Shown one piece after another: positions 11,501 to 22,084 of a stretch of 64,000 nucleotides of DNA. Position numbers and translations under genes: made by a program. The notes beneath the pieces are model-generated. The model was not told where the DNA came from, did no database searches, and saw nothing but the letters and a program-made list of their open reading frames with translations. Source of the stretch: Odontesthes bonariensis (Eukaryota; Chordata; Actinopteri; Atheriniformes; Atherinopsidae); NCBI RefSeq assembly GCF_027942865.1, contig NC_134515.1, forward strand, positions 28,339,949 to 28,403,948, in the 5' to 3' direction. How positions within the stretch are numbered: the first letter of the stretch is position 1; each line of letters opens with the position of its first letter.

Positions 11501-11876
11501 GGCTTTGTTTAGTGCATGTAAACACAGAGGGCACAAAGTCGGGCCGGTCGTGGTCCATGGACGCTTCTCCTATAAAAACACACACAAAGTTTTTAGGAAA
11601 ATCCTCAAATATCGTTCCACTATTCAATTTACTTCAACCAGTGCGCCGGCTGGTTGTTCCAGCTCGCTGTAGCGTACCTGAGATAAAATGAGCGCCACAA
11701 ATGCGAGCATTCCGTCTGAACTCCTCGCTGCTGCAGTTTGCTTGCTGTATTGCTTGAATCCATAAACGTCTCCGGTTGGCTTGAAACGGACTTGACCCAG
11801 ACGGTATTCTGTAGAATTTCAAGCTGTTGCTTGGGGAATAACGATTTTTACAACCCGATATGTAGCAAGTTGTCAT
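8573..11876 (-). CDS. THAP domain plus C2H2 zinc-finger protein, putative DNA-binding regulator
   Basis: Four exons join in frame to 507 residues: 11876-11678, 11569-11476, 10007-9842, 9637-8573. Residues 1-85 form a THAP finger: Cys4, Cys9, Cys60 and His63 as zinc ligands, the LWIQAI tryptophan at 39, and an AVPTIF-like DFVPSVF after it. A basic stretch (GRRKRRRRK) follows. Exon 4 has two classical C2H2 fingers (Cys216/Cys219/His232/His236 and Cys264/Cys267/His280/His284) and a degenerate third CxxC motif at 291-294. A Pro/Ser-rich region comes next, then a lysine/glutamate-rich tail with three SUMO-consensus sites. THAP and C2H2 domains both bind DNA, so a nuclear transcription-factor role is inferred. 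An upstream in-frame ATG at 11909 exists; the ATG at 11876 was preferred because THAP fingers normally sit at the extreme N-terminus. No named vertebrate orthologue is recognised. Confidence 0.82.
10008..11475 (-). other. Intron 2 of the THAP/C2H2 gene
   Basis: A 1.47 kb intron with donor at 11475 and acceptor next to 10007. It contains an opposite-strand reading frame (11021-11386) that starts with TTG, has no splice or promoter context and was rejected as a gene. Confidence 0.6.
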
Positions 11877-12001
11877 TTTGCTTAAAATACTAGGGTTCCG
11901 TGTTAGCATCTCGTATGGAAGTTATTAGCAGACAGAGAAAACTCAACTTCCGTAGCCAAGATGCGCGCGCATACTCATTGTTTACGTCTCATAGGATGGT
12001 T

Positions 12002-12050
12002 CAGAGCTATAGAGTAAATGGAGTAAATATGTATTTACTCTATAGCTCTG
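12002..12050. repeat. Perfect 18-bp inverted repeat with 13-nt loop
   Basis: Arms CAGAGCTATAGAGTAAAT (12002-12019) and its exact reverse complement (12033-12050) flank a 13-base AT-rich spacer. The hairpin lies about 130 bp upstream of the THAP/C2H2 start codon, in its presumed promoter or leader. It could be a cruciform, a dimeric binding site or the remnant of a small foldback element. Confidence 0.85.
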
Positions 12051-14027
12051 GGACGGTTCATATAAATTTCTCTCATACGTTTCCATACTAATTATTTGAA
12101 AACCGTTCATTCAGTAGCCTGTCTACAATGTTAATCTTCATATTCCAGTTATGGGACAGTACCTATACAGTACAGTGAGTTGGTTTTATGGGTTTGTTTT
12201 AACCGTTCATGTTAAAAAATATTGAAACAACGGCCGCCCACGGCGTTATTCAATGTTAGTTCCGGAGATGACAAGCAACAGACAACTACGCAATTCTTGT
12301 AGGCCTCTTGTAAACGCGGAGAGTTTTCTTACCCGTGTGTCTCGTTTTACCCATGGAATGTATTATATTAAGGTTTTACCTGACACTACTACAAGGATCC
12401 TGCGGTGCAGTGAGGACCCCTACTGGCCAGTGTCACAGCGAGATTCTTTGGCCTGTCATTTATTTTTGCTCGAACTTTATTAAAGAAAAAATGGAGGCAC
12501 ATCTGTGTTTGCTGGATTAAATGTTTACCCAGCCTGACTTTAATAGGAGCGAAATAACACCTATACTGTATATTGAAATAATTTTGGTCGCTTCTTTTAG
12601 TAGTGGCATGTAAACGGGTCTCCTCGTGCTAAAATCACAATACATTACACTAAATCTGTAATATAGATTATTTTATTTTAGGTATACTGAATTCTTATTT
12701 TAACCTAAATTGAATTTAGATCATACAACATGTTTTCATCTGTGTCACTTGCAGGGAAAGTTAAACTGTCTGTTGACATGAGTAAGGCCATACTGAGTGG
12801 TAACACTGATCAAATCATAGTGTTCCTATTCAGGTCTCAGAGTCAAAGGGGGTTAAACGGTGCAGCACATGCAACCTATAATGTAGATAATTACACTGCT
12901 GTGCAAAGCTGCTAATCTCACTCTGATTCTCAGAATCAACATCAACAACCGTGCAAAACTTTTCTATGTTTTGTAACATATAACACGTGCATTTGGTTTT
13001 TCCATTGCAAAAACCCAAACAGTTTCCAGTGGTGAAAGAAATCAATTTTTACTCGTCCCTCCATTGTCAGCATTAACCCAGACACGTTTACAGTCATCCA
13101 CCGTAGGGGCGCAGATGGCAAAAAATAACAAATAAGTGTTTTATCTGGCAATTTGTAGCCTAAGGTTGTTTTGTGGGGCAATACAATACAAATTCTGCTT
13201 CAAGGACAATCACCTTTGTCTGCACTCAAGTGGTAAAGTGTCCTTGGTCCTTTCAACAAATGTTTTATTGACATCATTTCAAGTAATCAATGCAGGACAC
13301 CCTGCGTGTCTCCAAAAAATAAAATCAAGGGCACTTTAAACATCTTACATTTCAACAAAAGATTTCCTCTGCAGTGCCACGCCTGACAGACTTTAGTCCC
13401 GCTGCTGGGACCATTAAGAAACTACACGGAGGTGGCAGTAATTAGGGCAGAGGCTCCCACACTGTGAGGTGTACATTTCTTGACTCCAGCTTGTTATGAG
13501 CTGCTATTCGTGTGTTAATATTTCCTCTGTTGTCTTGTGTATATTATTGGTCGCTGGTTACGCCTCAGCTGATGCTTTATGTCTATCCAAATATCACCCA
13601 AGACTCTCCCTTTTCCTTTTTTTTTTTTACTCCCCTATGCTCACAATTACAATCTTTTCCCTTTATATTCAGCACCTTCATTTCGCTGACATTTCTGACT
13701 CTCAAACACACTGCGTTTGAATGATCCTTAAGTTTGTTTTATTTCAAAACTCTCTTACAAATATTAAATTAGTTTGTGGAATAAAAATGCCCTCTTCCTG
13801 ATCGTTGCTGACCCACATTAGCTTGCTGATCTTGACTTTAACTACGTTTGTGCTTTCTCCTCCATTCATGGAAGCACTAAACAGGTAGGTACACGTAACC
13901 CTGAGTAGTTAAAAGCTGACTGATAAGGAGTCAAGAGAGAATTATTTAGTAAATAGCTAATTCACTGAGGTGAGATGGATGAGATGGTTCACAAAAGGGG
14001 CTGCAGTTTTTCCATGTTACTATAGGG

Positions 14028-14125
14028 CAAGAGGTGGGTTACATCTTGGACATGATGCTAACTCATTACAGGCAACCATACATACTCATTGCTACAGACA
14101 ATTTAGAATTACCAATCTGTGCTGA
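14028..14125 (+). repeat. Diverged fragment of a teleost dispersed repeat
   Basis: The segment starting AAGAGGTGGGTTACATCTTGG and ending in a GACAATTTAGAATTACCAAT-like block is a decayed relative of the two better copies at 14.9 and 15.5 kb. The shared order is the GAGAGGCGGGTTACA-type core, then the GACAATTTAGAGT core. Confidence 0.5.
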
Positions 14126-14910
14126 ACCTGTGCTGAAACTGTGCTGCCCAGACATCTAGTCACTAATTGATAGTACTCTCCTGATTTTTTCCTTTCTTTT
14201 TGTTCCCTCCTGGTTCAGTTGCTTCGAGGACATTTTAACATGTGTGAAGATTGAAGTTAATGATGCTCAGTGGGACATGTAGATAGAACTGAGTCATTAT
14301 TAATATCATTAGTAAAACCTGTGTTTTTCCTACTCGCATATGTTCAGACTTGTCCTACAAAAGTGCTTGAAATGAGCACCAGGTAAAGAGGTGTTAAAGG
14401 GGGTTGAATGAATATTTCACCCATCTCTGTGACATTAGATTTCATAAGAACAAAGCTGACTATAGATCAGTGAGACATCAAAGATTGCATTTTTTTTTCC
14501 ATGTGCAAGAAAAATGCATGCTTTTAAAAATCAGACACGTGATATTTAAACAAGTGTAGAGGTAAGTGATCGCTCTGCAGGTCGCAAGCAGGTCTAAAGC
14601 ATTTCCACTCAAGTCTCAAGTCAATATCCAAATCAAGACAGTCAAATGTGGACTTAACTCAAGATTAGGTTTTGAGTCCTAAAATAGTCGTTTTAATGCT
14701 CTTCACCTAATGTAAGGCTTTTTTTTTTTATTTAAGAATTGTACTTGTGTCCTACAACTTCACTGGATTCTGTGATACACCAGGGGATTGAAATCTTTAG
14801 ACTGGGTGTAAGATATCAAGTCAAAAAGCTCAAGTCATTTTTTGATTTTGGAATGTAATCAAAAGTCTGAATCTAATCAGACTCAGATCCAAATTCAATA
14901 AGTCAAGTGC

Positions 14911-15119
14911 CCCCCATCCACTCAACCATTTTCTACACCTGCTTTATCCAACTCAGGGTTGTGAGGGAGCTGGAGCCTGTCCCAGCTGTCATTGGGTGAG
15001 AGGCGAGGTACACCCTGGACCGGTCGCCAGTCCATCACAGGGCCACACAGAAACAAACGAGACAAACAACCATCCACACTCACTCCCAGGGACAATTTAG
15101 AGTCTCACTCAAGTGCACC
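14911..15119 (+). repeat. Teleost dispersed repeat, copy A
   Basis: It contains the string order TTTTCTACACCTGCTTTATCC, GGAGCCTGTCCCAGCTGTCA, GAGAGGCGAGGTACACCCTG, GTCGCCAGTCCATCACAGGG and GGGACAATTTAGAGTC. A second copy is at 15549-15680. This family is very common in percomorph genomes; I cannot assign it confidently to a named class. Confidence 0.75.
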
Positions 15120-15548
15120 GTTTAAACTATTTAATTATTCGCTAGATAAAATAAAGGTAAATATTTTGGCCTGTTTAATTTTCTGAAAATCTCTGGAATT
15201 AAGCAAAAATCCAGGTCTATGTGCTTTTAATCCAAGAATAATTTGTGTCTTTGCCCAGAACTAATTCCAGCTGCAGTTTTGGCACAATAGTTGGTCTCCA
15301 AAGCAGCAGAACTGTATTTATGGGACTGACGAAATAAGCCACAGTGCCCATGTTCATAATAATGAAGGAAAATGTGAGTGTCTCTCACTGATTTTCAGTT
15401 GTTTTTGGATGACAATGTGGCGATGCTGACGATTTCTGTGGCAGAAATGAGGAAACCTTGCAAGGCCTTTCTTTTAAAGGTAGTAATAATTCATAAGATA
15501 TATTCATTGTTGGCTGTTGTTCTATTGGACTTGTTATTAGTATGGACA

Positions 15549-15680
15549 ACATTCATTCATTCATTAATTTTCTGTACCCGCTTTTCCAATTCAGGGTCGC
15601 GGGGTTGGAGCCTATCCCAGCTGTCATTGGGCGAGAGGCGGGTTACATCCTGGACAGGTCGCCAGTCCATCGCAGGGCGT
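15549..15680 (+). repeat. Teleost dispersed repeat, copy B
   Basis: Same orientation as copy A and collinear with it from the TTTTCTGTACCCGCTTTTCC block to GTCGCCAGTCCATCGCAGGG. It ends earlier, so the 3' part is missing. A short ATTC run precedes it. Confidence 0.75.
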
Positions 15681-18660
15681 ATGCACAACACTGTATATAA
15701 AATCACCAGATTCATCCTCTAAGTCAGTGGCAATATTCCACCAACAGATGTCACTGTGGTTAAATGTGGGAAATGCTCACTAATATCGCCTGTTTCAGCT
15801 CCTCCTAAATGTCTTGCAACAGACCTCATGCCTCAGTCTTTAGCTGTGATAAGCAGGACATCAAAAGAGCTCAAATACTGATTGAACTTTTCATAGAGTA
15901 CTTTCATTGTCTGCCGTAAGGCTCTATCCATATATTTGAAATATTCCACTTGCACCTCTTAGAGGGAGGGAGATCAGTGTCCCTCGAGCTCCTGTGTTTC
16001 ATCACTGATAGACACTTGAAGAATTTTCTTGCACAAACAGACGTAAGCGCAAGAAGATTTTACCAGATTACTTGACATTCCTTTGTATTTGTCTAATATA
16101 TTGCCATTTATGTACAAAAACCTTCTTACATTTGGTAAGAACACAAACTGATTAATTTACTAGTGTTTTTCCTCATGTCTGCAGGCTTATGACCTGAAAA
16201 GATATGAATTGGCATTGCCACCGTGTCCCATCCCTCCCTCCATCCCCTCTTCTGCCTCAAGGTGACTCCTCCATCTGCACCCACCCTGGTGTTGCCAATC
16301 CCTCTCTCCGCAGTAACCATGGAGCAGAAACTAGAATCTGATTCCTCTCTTGTTATTGTTAGCTGTTGCTGTCTCACCTGTTTCATTAGATGTCCTGGAG
16401 CTATAAACCCATCAATCTGAGCTCGGCTGCTTTGTTCCTGGTGCGTGTGTGTGCTTGAGAGGGGAGTACATGTGTTATCAAAGATGGCTATTTCTAGTCT
16501 CCATGTAAAAAGTATTTGATAACACCAACATTGTTTACATATTCCTGTGGCTCGACAATACACTTATTTTATTCAGCGTTTCATATCCTGTGCTTGCGGT
16601 TAAGGTTGAGGTGCACTGGCTTTTATTCAAAGCGCAGGAGCCCAATTTTAATCACCCTTCTCCTCACCCCTCCCTGTGTTGTTATAAGTGTAGAGGGATG
16701 GGGAAAAATAAGGGGCAGAATGAGGAGTATTGTATAGAATAAAAGGTAAGCAAGGAGGGGTGGGTGAGTGTGTGAGTGGGTGACCTGTTAAAAAAAAGGG
16801 AAGCAGAGCAAAGAAAATTACAGAGACAGAGAGAGCGATGCAAGTTTTCACTGTGTTCACAAGTTGGTCGCTCTTCTTAACAAATCAAACATACATCGAA
16901 ATTTTGTTTGCACAAATCCACTAACCATGATTTATGCTTGCCTCTAGCTTCCCTGACTTATTCATGCCCATCAATTCCCATTTCCATGTTTGACACTTTT
17001 CAGGGAGTGATGGGCGTGTTGCTTACTGGTGGTGTTGACACCTGCGTGCCGACACTGACAACCTCCTCTTTTTACCCAACAGCAAAGCGACCCTCAGGCT
17101 CTGCTCCACCAGGAACTGTTGAGGCTGTTGCTCCTGCCATCACTCAGTTGTTCAGGGGTTGAGCCACTACAACGCAATTACACATTCATTTCACCCTCAC
17201 AGTCAGCCAACCAGGCTCCCCTCCCCCTCACGCTCCCCATCTCTTCCCTGCTTCTTTCTTCCCCACCCTTCATATTTCTGCTCCCGCACACCATCTCCCT
17301 CTCTACCCGATGGCTCAAATCTCTCTCTAACACCTTTAACCCCCCCTGCTATCATTTTTATCCCTCTTTTTCCACATCAGCAGTGGGTGCAGAGGAAAAC
17401 ACAAAAGGCCAGAAGCAGAGCTGCAAAGTGAGGGGGGTGGGGGGTAGGTGGGTGGAAGCCAAAGGAGTAAGGATGAAAAACATCATGAAATAGTGGGAAA
17501 TGTGAGGGGAGAGCAGAGTAAGAGACCAGGGGAAGAGTGGAGAAACTGGCTAATGATATATTGATTTGGTTGGGCCTGGGGCAAATAAGTAGGAGTGTGT
17601 GGGAGGAGAGGAGTCACAGCTTGCAGATGTCTGAAAACACCTGGGTGGGATAGTTTTTGTTTATTATATTCTTGCACCGACAGGAGGAGAAGCGCTGTTT
17701 GTGAATACCTTCTGGCGTCTCAGCAAGGCTTCTCTGAGTCTCCATAAAAAACAAATTTAGAAAACGCTGCAGCTCTCACATCTAAAAGAGGAATTTGAAG
17801 GAAGTTTTGGTCTTTATCTTTGGAAACCTTGAACCTCAGCTGTCAGTTAGAGCTCTCAGCCAGACAGGAATTATATAAAAGCTTTTGGCTACGAAAGCGA
17901 GCATTTAGAGAGTGGATGGGCATTGGGGATCACATTAGGTGAGGTCCTCCGGGGACAAAGATTCACTAAGAGGGGGAGATAGAGGGATGAAGTGGAATTA
18001 ATTGGATTTCTAAGGTTTTTTTCTTCATAATGCATCATGGCCTGCATGGATCTGTGCTTGTGTGTCCCTATGGGCAAACAGGTGAAGGATGTTGATTATC
18101 AAACACATTTCTCAGTGAGTAATACAGTCTTCATTGATTGGGAAAGTTTATGGAAATAAAGCATCGTGTTCAGAATCATTTGTAATGTCACAGCTGGAAT
18201 GGTTACACAGCCAGCAGGTTTGATATTCTTAAACCTGAGATAATGTATTTTCATTTAGAAAATTAAATTTGCACACACTGAAACTGTTAATCGTTATGGC
18301 CACTGTGGCAGTGCCGTCCTTCCAGTTTTTACCAATGTGATACCGTGTTTCAGCCCATGTTATTACATGTGAATTCATGTGTAATACTTTCCCACAGGCT
18401 GAGGCAGGGGCTGGTACAGGGAGCCATCCAGGCGTAGGAGATGAAGACTCTGAAGTCAAATTAATTAGGCGACTCTCAGTAAGCCCTCTTCTTCCCCCAC
18501 AGTACTGTGGTAATCACCTTTGCTTTTGAAAAATTCAAGTCAACGTCCACTGCACCTCTTTGTCTATACCTTCTTCCCTCAAATCTGGTAAAACTTTTTT
18601 GTCTTCACCTGCCTTTTTCTCTGATCATACGCCAAACTTTACCTCAAGCTCCCAACACCC

Positions 18661-18811
18661 TCACTCCACTCCCCCAATTTTCACAATTCCCCTTTTGTTC
18701 ATTTCTTTCTTTTTTTTAATTCTAAATATGCAACAAGCGGCTCTCTCTTGGATCCTTTTTAAGAAGATGATGATCCAGAGGATTGTTTGCCTTAAAATCT
18801 CAGTCAGCATT
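18661..18811 (+). repeat. Local direct duplication, left copy
   Basis: Runs from TCACTCCACTCC through TCACAATTCCCC, a T-rich stretch, GGATCC and GTGATCCAGAGGATT-like sequence to CAGTCAGCATT. It is collinear with 19113-19260, about 450 bp downstream, with scattered substitutions and small length changes. Confidence 0.8.
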
Positions 18812-19112
18812 GCATTCATTGATGCTTTACAGATGAAATAGTGTTACCCTGTGACGGTCTCTTGTTTCCTCCTCTGTCTGTGATGAAAGGATAACAAATC
18901 ATGAGAGAATTCGGAATAGAGGGTATGGAGTTTGGATGAGGGAGGATTTGATGAGTTGACATCGGGGGAGCTCCCGTCTCCCCGATTACCAAGAAAAGCC
19001 ATTAATTTGTTTAAGAGGACTTATATACTCTACAAGCTTCTCAGCCCCTTGCAATTGACAGATTCAATTTTCGACACTGCTAAAAAGCTTTTAACTCACT
19101 CACCCCTTCCAC

Positions 19113-19260
19113 TCACTCCACTCCTCCAGTTTTCACAATTCCCTTTTTGTTAATTTCTTTCTTTTTTATTGTAAATATACTACAAGCAGCTCTCTTTTGG
19201 ATCCCTAGTAAGAAGACGGTGATCCAGAGGATTACATGCCTTAAAATCTCAGTCAGCATT
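19113..19260 (+). repeat. Local direct duplication, right copy
   Basis: Second copy of the 18661-18811 segment in the same orientation, with the same end point (CAGTCAGCATT). The sequence between the copies is unrelated, so this is a dispersed pair rather than a tandem array. Confidence 0.8.
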
Positions 19261-22009
19261 TAAAGGAAGCTTTAATGGAAAAATCACTTTTTTCTGTTCT
19301 TCATATATTAGGATATCTGAGTTCACCGGCCAGTGAAAATCTTTACCAAAACATAACCCTTGCATTTGTTTAAGTGCCCCTTTGTTTGAAAGTTCCTCAT
19401 TGAACGAGCCGTTCTGATTTTTATTGCAAACTTACGTCACCCTTGAAGTTCACTCCTCTGCAAAGGCTTGAATTCAGAGCCTCAGACGCTCTCATCCAAT
19501 CTGCTAGACAATGAAGCCAGCTTTGTTTGAAAGTGTTCTGTGTTCAGGTGTACTGAGGAGCATGCATTTTATATCTGCCTTCAGCCTCAGAGGAGATAAG
19601 AGCCCAGCGGAAAAAATTAATTTAGGAGCAATGTTCCGGCACAAGATGAAAAAGACTGTGTATGTGCAGCAACCGCTTTTCATCGGAATGTTTTACCAGC
19701 TTGGTCCAAGTCAACACTGGACTGAAACTGTGCCCCAGTGAGGGATCAGTTCAAACTCTCAGTGCCTGAGCTGCATATGAGGAAATTGTAGGCATTTGAA
19801 AAAATGATTTGTTAGGGTTTATTTATTTATTTTTTCATTTAGAAATAGCTAATGCTAACAGCTTGGGTAATAAAGATGACGTATACCAACTTCTGAAGAG
19901 TTAATGCTGTTACTTCTTGAAAGATTAACATTTTTGCTGTACCTGTACTTTGTTAAAGGAATGCTTTGTAGTTGTACTGTTAGGGGCTATAAGTCAGACA
20001 ACCTGCAGTGGTGTGTTTTATGGCTTAACCTGCCTCCACGTCAACTGGCGACCCTCAGCTGCTAGTCGCCATGTTGTTGGAAAGCAATTAGAAAACCAGA
20101 GGAAGCCGCTTAGCTGTGTTGGCCAATGCTGCAATGTGGTTGCTTCATTAAGCAGTTAATACATAATGTTTGATAATTATATGAAGCCTCGCTAGCGTGA
20201 ACTGTCACATACAAGAAAACTACAGTTACATTTGTGTCGTTGCCGAGAGCTAGACCATGTTTTGATCACTTGCTCAAACCGTGCCTCTCAGTATCCGCCC
20301 CTCATAACAGCCTGGTCTCAGGAGAGGTGTTTCAGATGGGTTTTCAGAGAAGGGCTTTTGCACTTAAGGCAAGTGAATCTTTGACCAAAGCCTTCCTCAT
20401 AGGTTTCAGTATGACCTCAAGAAATTGTTGAAAAAAACCTTGTTGAAAAAAAAAAAAAAGTCTCACAGGTCTCCTTTAAAGCCTTGTATCTATGTAGTTA
20501 AGCACAGTGTTGCTTTTCCTCAAGTTAGTTTACAATTCCATCTGTGACAACCAAAACAAAGACATGCAAGGGATTACCTGTTCAGTTTCCTCGGCCAGCT
20601 AATTAAAGTCCACACTTCTGCTGACTAAAGTTTGGTCCTTTTAAATATGATAAGACTTCGCTTACAGTTGCCCCTTTACTGAGCTGCTTCTCCTCTCAGA
20701 ACACATGTTAGCCTCTAGTCTTTCATGCTTTCATAGCTGTTCCTCTTCAGTTTAAGCCCCCATCTCATGTCACCTCAGCACTTCTCTCTGGCACCTACCC
20801 TCATCATTTCCTCTATGAGATACTGTTGGCTTCTCACACCTAGTAACTTGTCCAGAATGTGAATGAGGCTGCTGCAAAAGGTCATTTTAAATGACCTGTC
20901 AGTCGTAACTCTTATTCTGACATTGAGCACAAATTGCATACAAGCCTGCTCTCTTACAAACACATTTATATGCATGCTAACATATACATGCATGCATGCA
21001 AATATGAATGAATTAATAAACAACAACAACAAAAAAACTGTTCTTGCAGCTTATTATGTTCTAGCAGTCTACTCCTCATAGCAGTAAATAAATAATGAGA
21101 ATGCTGTTAAAATTCTGCCTGTATTCCATCGCTCTGCTGCTATCAGTCCTCTGCTTCCCTCTATAGAAAATGAAAGCCTGAGTGGAAAGAAAGAGGCTGT
21201 TTTTCTTTTGTTTTTACATATTTTCACCCCCCCCCCCCTGCTTTAATCTCCCCCTGTTCATCCCCCTCTCCTGTCTCTTTTTACCCCCCATGAAAGCTGT
21301 TGAAACTTCTGTGCCGAGCCCCATGTGCTCTTTTAGCCATCTTTCTTCTTACTCATGTTTGCATAATATTTTCAACGAACATTTTTGCAGGAACTCAACT
21401 CTTCCCCATCTTGCATGCTGGTGATGTGGACGGAAATGGCATTGTAGAATACAGATGAAAAAGAGGTTGGATATGAAAGAGTTTCAGCTTTTGTTCTGCA
21501 TTTGTGCTCGTTATTCATGAGTTGAGGGGTCTAGAGGTGCAGCAGTGTCACGACAGAGGTGGAGCTCAGTGGAGAAATGAAAGGGCGTTGACCTCCAGGT
21601 TGCTTGACTCTTGTTCAGGCAGGGATAAAAGGAGCTGTAGTGAATAATGTGAAATGACGAGCATTGGTATTTAAGCTGGAACAGATCCTGATGTGAGCTG
21701 TATGAGCTGGATCTGTCTGTTCAGATGTGATGGCCTCTACTTTTCTGTATCTTGTAGAATGGGCAGTTGATATTTTAGAGTTTAATAAAGTAACACACTG
21801 ACCTTTAGTGCTGAGATAAAGATCTAAATCTGACAGAATGCGATGTAAGTGTAACATGACAAGAAGATGTCTGTGAGACTTACTGTCAAGCTTGTGGGGT
21901 GGATTCAGTATTAGAGAATGAAATATGTGTAAGCCTGTTGAACCACACCGCCACCATGAAATCCTGTTTCAGCCTGGCTCACAGAAAATATCACAACAGG
22001 GGAGGATGA

Positions 22010-22010
<1 letters not shown>

Positions 22011-22082
<72 letters not shown>
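22011..22082. repeat. (TG)36 microsatellite
   Basis: Seventy-two bases of uninterrupted TG dinucleotide, followed by a GA-rich stretch. Long pure tracts of this kind are highly length-variable in fish. Confidence 0.97.

Positions 22083-22084
<2 letters not shown>

Noticed and set aside
16126-16563. 145-residue minus-strand ORF
   Set aside because: Composition looks random, with a CT/GA-rich genomic tract producing the long frame; no domain and no splice context.
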